The notes below the pieces were generated by a model that searched no databases, was not told where the DNA came from, and saw only the letters and a list, made by a program, of their open reading frames with translations. A stretch of 64,000 bases of DNA from JAYQKL01 sp049890195 (GTDB lineage: Bacteria; Pseudomonadota; Alphaproteobacteria; RS24), in contig JBMHBY010000001.1 of the NCBI GenBank assembly GCA_049890195.1, positions 51,092 to 115,091 of the forward strand. Reading direction: 5' to 3'. This document shows, piece by piece, positions 18,110 through 26,788 of this stretch (position 1 is the first letter of the stretch; each line of letters opens with the position of its first letter). A program made the translations under genes and the position numbers.

Positions 18110-18409
18110 TTTGCGTATCAATCTTATCATAATGGAAACCAGCTTGGCGCAAAGGTAACCGGCACTTCAAAACCCAGGAAGCTTCCCGCAAACATACAGA
18201 TTGAAAATGCTGTGACTAACTCTTGTCATTCAAATCCTCAGAAAGATTTGAACGACGCCATCATTGATGTTTTTTCAGTCCGTTTCCACCCAGCCTCACT
18301 CAGGTATCCACAACCGGTAGGCCCTCAGAAAATGTTTCAGGGGTAATGCGTGATCTTGCACTTTCCCACTTCGAAAATCCGGATTTGTTGTCATCAGGCA
18401 TTAAATTTC
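18110..18409. other. Non-coding gap with one inverted repeat
   Basis: 300 bases between the small membrane protein and the convergent end of the DUF3604 gene. I see no plausible gene or tRNA-end repeat. The only structure is TTCAAATC (18229-18236) and GATTTGAA (18245-18252), an 8-bp inverted repeat with an 8-nt loop and no T tract. Confidence 0.5.
18229..18252. repeat. 8-bp inverted repeat in the gene-free gap
   Basis: TTCAAATC, 8-nt loop, GATTTGAA, with no T tract following on either strand. It lies between convergent gene ends, so it may be a weak rho-independent or protein-binding element. Confidence 0.35.
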
Positions 18410-20344
18410 TTAATTTGCCTGCACCCAGATGGCCGAGCTGATGGCGCGTTCCTGGATTTGCTGCGGTGCCGGTGCGTCCACCCCTAGTTTTTTGGCGTCG
18501 TGGGTGGTGTAACGGGGCACTGGTATCTCTATGGCGCGGGCGTAATACAGGGCGTTTTGCGAGGGTTCAAAGTCCGGATCCTGCCAGACAGCGAACAGGC
18601 TCCCGCTGCCGATGGTGTTGGTGTAGCTGGCCTCAGCAACGTTAACCGTGCTGCCGACCGGCGGGATGTCGCCCTGTTTCATGTCAGACAGGCGGGCCCC
18701 CGATGCCGCGACATTGAATATCTTTTCATGACTTTGGCCGGTGTCGTCCACCCAGGCTTTGATGATCTGCAACCGGTCAAGATTTGCGCCGATCGGGTCT
18801 TTACCGGCATGGATGAGGAAGACGGGCGAGCGGGTTCTGCCTGTGGCCTGCAATGTCCCGCCCATCGGCACCCCCTTGTCATAAGCCAGGGGGAGCCAGT
18901 CCGGCGGCATCGCGTCTGCGGGGTAATCCCATCCAGCGAAAAACCGCAGACTGATGCGCGGCCCTGACGTGGCGAAGGTTTCCTTGCGCATCATGGCGTC
19001 AAAAATCGAGCTGCGGGTGTTTTCCTGCGCCCAGACGGCGACCAGACCGGCGGCGCCATAGGCACGCAGGTTGCTGGCATAGCCGGTGGATAAATACGCC
19101 AGACCGAGCCTTTGTGCCGGGGAGGCGTCAATCAAGGGCAGCTTGCCGTGATAATTGTCCTCCTCCGTTGACGAGGATGCATTGTGGCTGTCACTGCTGC
19201 CGATAACGCCGAAACGGAACGGGTTGAAGTCGTCCCGATGGGCGAAGGTCAGTCCGGTGCGCAGGGCGTCGCGGGCATAGCTGCCTTTGGGCGTGCTTTT
19301 GACCAAATTGATGCTCAGCAACTTGTCCATGATTTCAAACCCGGCAAACTCATCCTGCGGTGATAAATCCGGATGGGTTTCCGAGGCGCCTTTGATCTGG
19401 AAAATTTCCACCAGCGGTTCATTGCGGTTGCGGATGGCGGCATAGTCCGGTGTCATCGGGGTGCCGTCAAACCTGACCGGTTCAAACATCCTGCCATTGC
19501 TGGCATTGCTGTTGTGCGGTATCGCCAGCATCTCCATGCCCTGTTTGCGCTGATCATGCATGGCGCGCCACAAGTCCTCCGGATTGTCAGACGTCAGCGA
19601 GGAAAAAGGATAGGCGGGGACATTGATGTCTTTGTAGATGACATTGCGATGGAGGTTGTTCTCACTCGGCATGGAACTCCACTCATAGCCGATAAAGGTC
19701 GTGAACCGGCCGGGGTCGTTATGGCGTTCTGCAGCGGCGATGATATCCTGCCAGGCGGTCAGGGACACATCTGCCGGGCCGGTGGCGCCCTGATCCCCGA
19801 ACTGGCTGGCGCGTGTTTGGTTCGATCCCATCGTCGTGATCATGCGGTGGGCAAAGCGCGCCGTATATCCGGTGCGGCTGCCATTCTTCAGGCTGGCAAT
19901 GATGGCGTCGTCCGGGGTATTCGCCTGTTCGCCGGCGGCGGCGCGGGGGACATTCAGATATTTGTCATGGTCGGTGACGGCGCCGAAATCCAGCGGCCGT
20001 TTGGCGCGGATGGGAAAGCCGTAGGAATGGGATATGGTCCCGCCTTTCATGAAAATATAGGCGTCATCGGGCAGGGTGCGGGTGCCCATTGTATAGGCGT
20101 CATAGGAATAGGCCGTATGCACATGCAGGTCGCCCCACAGCAGATGCCGGTTCGGGTTATAACTCACGTGCGGTTTGGGCGGAATATTTGGCGATTGGCC
20201 GGGGTCAAACGCGACATCAAATGTCGGGTCGTCAAAGCGTGTCAGGCGGTCATAAAGATAAAGCCCGCCGGCCGGAATGAAAAGCACCGCCAGCACCCCC
20301 GCCAACAGGCGCTTCGCCCATTTTCCAGATTGTGTCCGTTGCAT
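18410..20344 (-). CDS. DUF3604 family protein
   Basis: 644 residues from the ATG at 20344, which follows GTGAGGA; an ATG eight codons upstream lacks a site. Basic N-terminus and one hydrophobic segment (WAKRLLAGVLAVLFIPAGGLYLY) act as a signal anchor, so the body is periplasmic. The body has the PHP-like metal motifs of DUF3604: LLWGDLHVHTAYSYDA near residue 68, AVTDHDKYL, GYEWSS, IPHNSNASNG and SSDSHNASS. These resemble metal-dependent phosphoesterase sites, but no reaction has been settled for the family. It is divergent from the cupin gene, with 170 bp between starts. The closing region is a beta-rich domain. Confidence 0.88.
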   Translation of the reverse strand: MQRTQSGKWAKRLLAGVLAVLFIPAGGLYLYDRLTRFDDPTFDVAFDPGQSPNIPPKPHVSYNPNRHLLWGDLHVHTAYSYDAYTMGTRTLPDDAYIFMKGGTISHSYGFPIRAKRPLDFGAVTDHDKYLNVPRAAAGEQANTPDDAIIASLKNGSRTGYTARFAHRMITTMGSNQTRASQFGDQGATGPADVSLTAWQDIIAAAERHNDPGRFTTFIGYEWSSMPSENNLHRNVIYKDINVPAYPFSSLTSDNPEDLWRAMHDQRKQGMEMLAIPHNSNASNGRMFEPVRFDGTPMTPDYAAIRNRNEPLVEIFQIKGASETHPDLSPQDEFAGFEIMDKLLSINLVKSTPKGSYARDALRTGLTFAHRDDFNPFRFGVIGSSDSHNASSSTEEDNYHGKLPLIDASPAQRLGLAYLSTGYASNLRAYGAAGLVAVWAQENTRSSIFDAMMRKETFATSGPRISLRFFAGWDYPADAMPPDWLPLAYDKGVPMGGTLQATGRTRSPVFLIHAGKDPIGANLDRLQIIKAWVDDTGQSHEKIFNVAASGARLSDMKQGDIPPVGSTVNVAEASYTNTIGSGSLFAVWQDPDFEPSQNALYYARAIEIPVPRYTTHDAKKLGVDAPAPQQIQERAISSAIWVQAN

Positions 20345-20514
20345 GCCGCTGTCCTCACTTTTTGTCATGTTTTGACTATAGACAAAGCGGTCGGGAAAAC
20401 AAATTCTGTCCTCTTGCCAGAATGTGACGGCAGAAGCGGACCTGACCATTTGGCGAGGCGGGGCCGGGCATTTTTGTGGGTAACATGGTCCAGTCAATGC
20501 TGAGGGAGGATAAG

Positions 20515-20973
20515 ATGTATCGAGGCATTCCAGAAAACCATGACCCCAGTGTGCAGGGCGGCATGCTGGCCGACACCAACAAGATTGACTGGGTTGAGTT
20601 GGGCGAGGGCGTCAAATTCAAGATGCTGCGCTATTGCAAGGTGACGGGTGACTGGGTTTTATATGTGCAATTGCAGCCCGGTGTGAAATTCGGCCGTCAT
20701 CAGCATATCAGCCCGGCCGAGTTTTACGTCACCAAAGGGTTGTTGACCTTTGAAACAGGCGAGGCCGGCCCCGGCGTCTATGGCTATGAGTCGATCGGTG
20801 AAATTCATGAGGAGGCCGCCGGCATGGAGGTGACCGAATTCATCTATTTCGGCCACGGCCCGGTGTCGTTCATTGACGCCAATGATCAGGTGCAGTTCAT
20901 CGCGGATCTGGAGTTTTACAAAAACGCCTGGGAGGGCAATCTGCCCAACGACATTGTGGACCACGGTGCCTGA
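20515..20973 (+). CDS. Cupin-domain protein
   Basis: 152 residues from the ATG at 20515, preceded by GGGAGGATAAG. It has one cupin beta-barrel: motif 1 is GRHQHISPAEFYVTKG around residues 62-77, with His-x-His and a Glu as metal ligands, and motif 2 is around YFGHGPVSF. It resembles the 2,4'-dihydroxyacetophenone dioxygenase-like/acetylacetone-cleaving cupins, which use Fe(II) to break C-C bonds, but this assignment is weak. Its neighbours, two SDR/DUF1214 genes, lie convergent to it. Confidence 0.8.
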   Translation: MYRGIPENHDPSVQGGMLADTNKIDWVELGEGVKFKMLRYCKVTGDWVLYVQLQPGVKFGRHQHISPAEFYVTKGLLTFETGEAGPGVYGYESIGEIHEEAAGMEVTEFIYFGHGPVSFIDANDQVQFIADLEFYKNAWEGNLPNDIVDHGA

Positions 20974-20990
20974 GGCCCGCGGGCTTTAAA

Positions 20991-21767
20991 CTAGACCGGC
21001 GCCGCCAACAAAGCGTGCACGGCACCATCCACCGGAACCTTTGCGCCATTGATGAAGCGGGCATGGCTGGAGCTCAAGAACACCGCGACTTCGGCGATCT
21101 CTTGGGCGGTGCCGACGCGCCCCGATGGCTGCTTGGCGTTGAAGCCTGCCAGACCGCCCTCAAGCGTTTCGGCCCAAGCGCGCAGACCCGGCGTGTCCAT
21201 GGCACCGGCGCAAATGGAACAGGCACGGATCCCCATCCGCCCATATTCCGCCCCCAAAGACCCCATCAGGCTGTTGACCGCGGCCTTGACAGCCCCATAG
21301 GTGGCCAATCCGTTGACCGCCCCAAGCCCGGCACCCGACGAGGTGGCCAGAATGACACCCTGGCCTTGTTCAAGCATAATATCGAGCGCCGCCAGTGAGC
21401 CATAGAGAACGGAGTTGAAGTTCAGGGCGATGATCTGCTCATGTGTCTCCATCGGCGTTTGATGAAAAGGCATGGGCAGGGCGCCGCCGGCATTATTGAA
21501 CATGACGTCCAAGGCGCCATGGCGTTGGACGGCCTCGGCGACGAGGGACTTGACCTCGGATTGTTGGGTTACATCCGCAACCATGGCGGATGCTGTGCCG
21601 CCAAAGCCCGTAATTTCATCAACAGTGGCCTGCGCCAGAGCTTCGTCAATGTCATTGACCAGAACCTGCGCGCCTTCGCGGGCGAATTCCAAGGCACTCG
21701 CCTTGCCGATGCCGCTGCCGGCCGCCGTGACAATGACGGATTTGTCTTTGATATCTTTATACGTCAT
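20991..21767 (-). CDS. Short-chain dehydrogenase/reductase
   Basis: 258-residue classical SDR. The cofactor loop is TAAGSGIG at about 14-21 (Ala replacing the usual Gly in TGxxxGIG), Asp after the second strand (VNDID) suggests NAD(H), NNAG is present, and the active site is Ser in SSGAG with YGAVK. It oxidises or reduces a secondary alcohol/ketone of unknown identity. AGGAGGT precedes the ATG, and it lies 8 bp behind the DUF1214-like gene on the same strand, so the two are an operon. Confidence 0.93.
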   Translation of the reverse strand: MTYKDIKDKSVIVTAAGSGIGKASALEFAREGAQVLVNDIDEALAQATVDEITGFGGTASAMVADVTQQSEVKSLVAEAVQRHGALDVMFNNAGGALPMPFHQTPMETHEQIIALNFNSVLYGSLAALDIMLEQGQGVILATSSGAGLGAVNGLATYGAVKAAVNSLMGSLGAEYGRMGIRACSICAGAMDTPGLRAWAETLEGGLAGFNAKQPSGRVGTAQEIAEVAVFLSSSHARFINGAKVPVDGAVHALLAAPV

Positions 21768-21775
21768 GGGACCTC

Positions 21776-22960
21776 CTAATATTTGAATCTTTTGATGACA
21801 CCTGTGCGACGCTCCGCCAGTTGGGCGCGCCGCTGTTCTTTTGAAACCGTCCGTATAGTGGCGGGCAGGCGGTCAGGCAGGTCTGACAGTTTGACCTGTT
21901 CGCAGACCGGGATGGGATAGTCCGGTGCCCCCAGATAGCGCAGGGTGATGTAACCTTCGCTGTGGCCTGACGGATCGAGCCAATTTGCATAAGCCAGATC
22001 CTGATGCGACACGACGAGGATCATTTCGCCGTTCTCTTCCAACTGAGCCATGTGACAATTGGTGCTGGACATGCGATAGCGGTAATCCATGGTCTCCCAC
22101 CAGTAATTGCCGAACTCAACGGCCCAGTAATTGCATGCCGGCGGGGTGAAGCGCACAATCAGGGCTTCATCCTCGGGCAACTGCCAGAAACAAATCAGCG
22201 GTTCACCGCCGGGGGTGGCGTCGATTTCATTGTCGTCCAGTTGGCGATATGACAGAAACCTGTTCGGCTGGACGGCCCATTTGTCGATCATGTCGGCCCA
22301 GTAATGGGTGGAGACGTTGACCCATTTTGCGGTTTTTTCCAACCCCTCGGTTATCTGCTGGAGACTCAGAACCGGGTCATGTGCGGGCCCGTCCAGACAG
22401 TCAATGCGCGCCATCATCGGCTCCTCATTGGCCCAGTCCGCGAAAAACTGACGGAAAGTGACACGCCATGCGCCGGGCGTCGATTTGATCCAGTTGCCTT
22501 GATGCTCGTGGGGGCTGACGATGATTTCAAAATCACCATTTTCATCCACCTCAATCTGCTCGTCAATCATGTTGCCGACAACCGCCCCGCCCCAGGGCGT
22601 GTTGCCGTCCTCCAGAACGGTCACGGCAAAAAACTTGGCCTGGCCGCGATTGCCGTAAATGCGGTAGGTGTTCTGACCGTTGATTGGTGCCCCGACATAA
22701 AGGGCGTCCGTGTTGTCGCCGCCCTGTTTGCGGATCGGGTCGAAATAATGCAGCAGTTCCGGGTGGGTGGTATCGATGTTGTCGAGATTGAACTGCAGGG
22801 CCAGAGAGATGTTGCGCGCCAGCAGCCGCAGGCCCTTCGCCCGTGTCAAATCATTGTCCGGCGTGGTGTCCCGGAAGATGAGATCCCCCGCGGCTTTCAG
22901 TTCTTCGCAAAACGCATCCCAGCTTTTCTTGAGCAGCACATCACGCTTATCGTTATTCAT
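21776..22960 (-). CDS. DUF1214-like protein, paralogue 1
   Basis: 394 residues, no signal peptide, so probably cytoplasmic. The N-terminal SWDAFCEELKAAGDLIF segment and the C-terminal EDEALIVRFTPP-x3-YWAVEFGNYWWETMDY and ANWLDPSGHSEGYITLRY blocks match the two other such proteins at 28163 and 36025, so the three are paralogues. The C-terminal block resembles DUF1214, a beta-sandwich with no defined activity. GGAGGG precedes the ATG. It is first gene of an operon with the SDR and is divergent from the sulfur module. Confidence 0.8.
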   Translation of the reverse strand: MNNDKRDVLLKKSWDAFCEELKAAGDLIFRDTTPDNDLTRAKGLRLLARNISLALQFNLDNIDTTHPELLHYFDPIRKQGGDNTDALYVGAPINGQNTYRIYGNRGQAKFFAVTVLEDGNTPWGGAVVGNMIDEQIEVDENGDFEIIVSPHEHQGNWIKSTPGAWRVTFRQFFADWANEEPMMARIDCLDGPAHDPVLSLQQITEGLEKTAKWVNVSTHYWADMIDKWAVQPNRFLSYRQLDDNEIDATPGGEPLICFWQLPEDEALIVRFTPPACNYWAVEFGNYWWETMDYRYRMSSTNCHMAQLEENGEMILVVSHQDLAYANWLDPSGHSEGYITLRYLGAPDYPIPVCEQVKLSDLPDRLPATIRTVSKEQRRAQLAERRTGVIKRFKY

Positions 22961-23080
22961 GCAAACCCTCCTGGATGATTTTTTTGTCCGTCATAATCTA
23001 ACGACAAAAAACGCCCCCGAACAAGCCTCGTCTCCGGTCTGGACTGTCAAAAAGCAGTGTCCGGCCTGCATGAAGAAACC

Positions 23081-23109
23081 TTGACCCGGCGCGTTTTATT
23101 CCCCATAAA
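23081..23109 (+). promoter_or_regulatory. Candidate promoter of the sulfur module
   Basis: TTGACC (23081-23086), 17-bp spacer, CATAAA (23104-23109), followed by an AT-rich leader to the ATG at 23155. Genes of this type are often controlled by sulfide-sensing ArsR proteins (BigR/SqrR) at AT-rich sites; none is encoded in this window. Confidence 0.4.
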
Positions 23110-23154
23110 AAAAATGTAAAATTAATTGTTCGATTTTTTTCAAAAGTGTTAGTT

Positions 23155-24030
23155 ATGTCTGCCAGCAATAATCCCGAAATCCACGGTTTTTTTGATCCCG
23201 CGACCTACACCATCAGCTATATTGTCCGGGATCCGGACAGCTTGAGTTGCGCCATCATTGACAGTGTCATGGACATGGATTATGCGGCCGGACACATCAG
23301 CTTCAACCATGCGGATACTCTGATTGCCTTCATTAATGAACGGGGCTGGCAGAATGAATGGTTGATCGAAACCCATGTGCATGCCGACCACTTGTCGGCC
23401 GCCCCCTATTTACAGGAGAAACTTGGCGGTAAAATCGGTATTGGAGCGCAAATCACGGTCGTTCAGGATGTGTTCGGCAAGGTCTTCAACGAAGGCACCA
23501 GATTCCGGCGTGACGGCAGTCAGTTTGACCAGCTGTTCGAAGACGGGGACTGCTATGCCATCGGCAATCTCAAAGTAGATGTGCTGCATACACCAGGTCA
23601 TACGCCCGCCTGCATGACCCATGTCATCGGGGATGCTGCATTTGTCGGCGATACATTGTTTATGCCCGACAGCGGTACCGCCAGAGCCGACTTCCCCGGC
23701 GGGGATGCGAGGGCGTTGTACCGTTCCATACGAAAGATCCTGACCTTGCCGCCGCACACACGCCTGTTCATGTGTCATGACTATGGCGGTGCCGGACGGG
23801 AGATCAAATGGCAGACAACGGTGGCGGAGGAAAAGGCTGAGAATATTCATATACGCGACGGCATCAGTGAGGATGATTTTGTCGCCATGCGCAGCGCCCG
23901 CGACGCAACTCTTGATATGCCGACCCTGATCATGCCGTCCATACAAGTCAACATGCGGGCTGGGCGCATGCCGGAGCCTGATGACAAGGGCAGCGTTTAC
24001 CTGAAAGTGCCGGTCAGCGGGATGAGGTGA
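23155..24030 (+). CDS. Metallo-beta-lactamase fold persulfide dioxygenase (ETHE1/Blh-type)
   Basis: 291 residues from the ATG at 23155; the open frame can begin at a GTG nine bases earlier. The metal motif is THVHADH with His74, His76, Asp78 and His79. The later GDTLFMPDSGTARADFPGG is typical of Blh/ETHE1 persulfide dioxygenases, which oxidise glutathione persulfide to sulfite using one Fe(II). It is followed after 7 bp by a SulP permease and then a YeeE/YedE pair, a grouping known from sulfide detoxification loci. No ribosome site of note. Confidence 0.88.
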   Translation: MSASNNPEIHGFFDPATYTISYIVRDPDSLSCAIIDSVMDMDYAAGHISFNHADTLIAFINERGWQNEWLIETHVHADHLSAAPYLQEKLGGKIGIGAQITVVQDVFGKVFNEGTRFRRDGSQFDQLFEDGDCYAIGNLKVDVLHTPGHTPACMTHVIGDAAFVGDTLFMPDSGTARADFPGGDARALYRSIRKILTLPPHTRLFMCHDYGGAGREIKWQTTVAEEKAENIHIRDGISEDDFVAMRSARDATLDMPTLIMPSIQVNMRAGRMPEPDDKGSVYLKVPVSGMR

Positions 24031-24037
24031 TGCGGGC

Positions 24038-25801
24038 ATGAAAGATTATTTCCCCATTTTCGACTGGTCCAAGAATTATGGCCGGGCGGATTTTGAGGCC
24101 GACAGTCTGGCTGCAGTGATTGTGACCATCATGTTGATTCCGCAGTCTCTGGCCTATGCGATGCTTGCCGGTCTGCCGCCACAGGTCGGTCTTTATGCCT
24201 CCATGCTGCCGCTGGTCGCGTATATGATATTCGGCACAAGTCATGCTCTGGCGGTCGGGCCGGTTGCGGTTGTCTCCTTGATGACCGCTGCGGCTTTGGG
24301 GAACATCGCCGCCACCGGCAGTGCCGGTTATCTGGCTGGCGCCGTTATGCTGGCGTTTTTGTCCGGCGTAATTTTGCTTGTCATGGGTGTCTTGAAGCTT
24401 GGGTTTTTGGCTTATTTTCTGAGCCAACCTGTCATTTCAGGTTTTATCACGGCCTCCGGACTGCTGATCGCCGTCTCCCAACTTGACCACCTCCTGGGCC
24501 TTGATGTTTCCGGCAGGTCACTGCCGGCCCTTCTGCAGGGGCTTTGGCTGAACTTGCCTCAGACCAATTTTTCAACCCTGTTTGTCGGTGGGACAAGTTT
24601 GGCGGCTTTGGCTTTGATCCGTTCGGGACTGCAGCCGCTCCTGCTAAAAGCGGGTCTGTCGGATCGTGCTGCGGGCAATCTCGCCAAGGCCGGTCCGCTG
24701 GCTGTAATTCTTTTGTCGATTGGCGCTGTGGTGGTGTTTGATATGCAGGGGCGTATTGCTGTGACGGGCGAGATTCCAAGAGGGTTGCCGCCCCTGCAAT
24801 TTCCCGTTTTTGATCGTGATTTGATCCGTCTGCTCTTGGTGCCGGCACTGCTGATCAGCATTATCGGGTTTGTTGAGAGCGTCTCGGTTGGGCAGACCTT
24901 GGCGGCGAAAGCCGGCAAGCACATCCAGCCTGATCATGAACTGGTCGGACTTGGATCGGCCAATCTTGTCGCCAGCCTGTCTGGCGGTTATCCAGTGACA
25001 GGTGGTTTTGCGCGCTCAGTGGTCAATTTTGACGCCGGTGCAGCGACACCCGCCGCCGGGGGCTTGACAGCATTGGGCATAGCGCTCGCTACATTATTTT
25101 TCACCCCCTACCTCTATTTTCTGCCCAAAGCGGTCCTGGCCGCGACCATTATCATTGCAGTCCTGTCATTGGTTGATTTGTCGCCGCTGAAGGCCAGTTG
25201 GACTTTTTCCCGCTCAGACTTTATTGCAAGCCTGGGAACCATTGCGGTCACGCTTCTGGTTGGGGTTGAAGCCGGGGTCGCCACCGGGGTGTTGGCGTCG
25301 CTGGGCCTTTATCTTTACAAGGCCAGCCAGCCGCATATCGCTGAAATCGGGCAGGTGCCCGGCACACAGCATTTTCGCAACGTCAAGCGTCATGACGTGA
25401 TCACCAGTCCCAAGGTCCTGTCCCTACGTATTGATGAGAATATGTTTTTTGCTAATGCCCGTTATATCGAGAACTACATCCTTTCGCGGCTTGATGGAGA
25501 TGAGGGGCTTGAGCATGTCACGATGAACTTTGCTTCAGTCAGTTTGATTGACTCGTCTGGTCAGGCGGTTTTGCATTCGGTCAACAAGCTGCTGTCCAAA
25601 CGTGGTGCCAGCTTGAGCTTTACAGAACTGAAGGGGCCGGTCGAGGACCGTTTAAAACGCGGGTCGTTGCTGCAAGAACTCAGCGGGAGTGTCTATCTGC
25701 ACCATTATGAAGCCATGACGGCGCTGGATCCGGCTGTGTTTCCTCCGCTGCGCCAGGCCCGACTTGAGGCGCAAGAGGCGGCGGACGGCAGCCATATTTA
25801 G
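24038..25801 (+). CDS. SulP-family anion permease with STAS domain
   Basis: 587 residues: a membrane part of about twelve helices (residues 25-420; typical segments IPQSLAYAMLAGLPPQVGLYA and NLVASLSGGYPVTGGFARS) and a C-terminal STAS domain (about 435-555; VSLIDSSGQAVLHSV). SulP proteins move sulfate, bicarbonate or other anions. Next to a persulfide dioxygenase, export of sulfite/sulfate or uptake of a sulfur oxyanion is the natural guess. GAGGTG lies before the ATG. Confidence 0.93.
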   Translation: MKDYFPIFDWSKNYGRADFEADSLAAVIVTIMLIPQSLAYAMLAGLPPQVGLYASMLPLVAYMIFGTSHALAVGPVAVVSLMTAAALGNIAATGSAGYLAGAVMLAFLSGVILLVMGVLKLGFLAYFLSQPVISGFITASGLLIAVSQLDHLLGLDVSGRSLPALLQGLWLNLPQTNFSTLFVGGTSLAALALIRSGLQPLLLKAGLSDRAAGNLAKAGPLAVILLSIGAVVVFDMQGRIAVTGEIPRGLPPLQFPVFDRDLIRLLLVPALLISIIGFVESVSVGQTLAAKAGKHIQPDHELVGLGSANLVASLSGGYPVTGGFARSVVNFDAGAATPAAGGLTALGIALATLFFTPYLYFLPKAVLAATIIIAVLSLVDLSPLKASWTFSRSDFIASLGTIAVTLLVGVEAGVATGVLASLGLYLYKASQPHIAEIGQVPGTQHFRNVKRHDVITSPKVLSLRIDENMFFANARYIENYILSRLDGDEGLEHVTMNFASVSLIDSSGQAVLHSVNKLLSKRGASLSFTELKGPVEDRLKRGSLLQELSGSVYLHHYEAMTALDPAVFPPLRQARLEAQEAADGSHI

Positions 25802-25824
25802 ATGTAATCACGGGAGGACAGACC

Positions 25825-26277
25825 ATGATGATTGATTATGCGCAATTTTCACCGGGGACAGCTCTGCTGGGCGGCAGCCTGATCGGGTTTGCGGCGGCTT
25901 TGCTTTATGCCCTGAACGGGCGCATTTTGGGCGCCAGCGGCATTGCCGGCAGCGCTTTGGCAGGGGTTTTGACCGGCGCGGACCGCAATGACCTGGGCTG
26001 GCGGCTTGCTTTTCTGGCTGGCGTTATCACCGGGCCGGTTATGTATGCCCTGTTGACCGGGGGTCTGCCTGTACAGGTTCATATTGCCGATGATGCCCGT
26101 CTGATTGCGGCCGGCCTGATTGTCGGTTTGGGGACAGGCCTTGGCTCGGGCTGCACGTCAGGGCACGGCATTTGCGGACTGGCGCGGTTCAGCCGGCGCT
26201 CCTTGGTGGCTGTGCTTGTGTTTATGGCGACCGGGTTTTTCGCCACGTTCATCCTGCATCATGTGGTGGGGCTGTGA
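25825..26277 (+). CDS. YeeE/YedE family protein, first half
   Basis: 150-residue membrane protein, four to five helices, with the conserved GLGSGCTSGHGICGLAR loop (about residues 105-121) of the YeeE/YedE (TsuA) thiosulfate/sulfur transport family. GGGAGGA precedes the ATG at 25825. It is half the size of single-chain TsuA; its stop TGA shares a base with the next ATG, so the partner half is translationally coupled. Confidence 0.87.
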   Translation: MMIDYAQFSPGTALLGGSLIGFAAALLYALNGRILGASGIAGSALAGVLTGADRNDLGWRLAFLAGVITGPVMYALLTGGLPVQVHIADDARLIAAGLIVGLGTGLGSGCTSGHGICGLARFSRRSLVAVLVFMATGFFATFILHHVVGL

Positions 26278-26687
26278 TGGTGATTTTTACCGGTTTTATA
26301 TGTGGTGCGGTTTTTGGGCTTGGACTGGCCGTTTCTGGCATGTTGAACCCGGCCAAGGTCAGTGCTTTTCTGGATCTGGCCGGGGCTTGGGATCCGTCTC
26401 TGGCCTTTGTCATGGGCGGCGGACTGGCTGTGAATCTGCTGGCCTTCAGGCTGCTCCAAAAACGCTCGGCTCCGCTTCTGGCTGATCAGTTTCATCTGCC
26501 GCAGGCGGCCCGGATTGACCGCCGCCTGATCATCGGTTCAGCCCTGTTTGGACTGGGCTGGGCTTTGGGCGGCTTGTGCCCCGGCCCGGCGATTGCCGGA
26601 TTGGCTTATGGTTCAACCGACGCGGTGGTGTTTTTCGTCTGCATGATGGCAGGCTTGCAGCTGTCGCGCACCTTCAGGCGTTTTTAA
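26277..26687 (+). CDS. YeeE/YedE family protein, second half (DUF6691-like)
   Basis: 136 residues from the ATG at 26277, which overlaps the previous stop (TGATG). Four helices with two family blocks, GLGLAVSGMLNPAKV near residue 13 and GLGWALGGLCPGPAIAGLA near residue 92; the single Cys in GLCPGP corresponds to the conserved cysteine of the second TsuA repeat. Together with the upstream product it should build one sulfur-compound channel or transporter. Two-gene versions occur in other proteobacteria. Confidence 0.86.
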   Translation: MVIFTGFICGAVFGLGLAVSGMLNPAKVSAFLDLAGAWDPSLAFVMGGGLAVNLLAFRLLQKRSAPLLADQFHLPQAARIDRRLIIGSALFGLGWALGGLCPGPAIAGLAYGSTDAVVFFVCMMAGLQLSRTFRRF

Positions 26688-26788
26688 GGTCTGCAGGACA
26701 CCGCTTTTGGTGGCTTGCAAAGCTGATTCCTGCTTTCCAGTTGGTATGTCATTGGTTAGTCTTGTCATACACATTGGGGAGACAGCCT

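Noticed and set aside
16828..18409. Integrative element at tRNA-Val
   Set aside because: No integrase and no direct repeat of the tRNA 3' end were found, so a mobile element is not annotated; only the possibility is noted.
26172..26276. Longer start for the second YeeE/YedE gene
   Set aside because: The extra 35 residues overlap the first-half gene in another frame and are not membrane-like; the TGATG junction at 26277 is the natural start.
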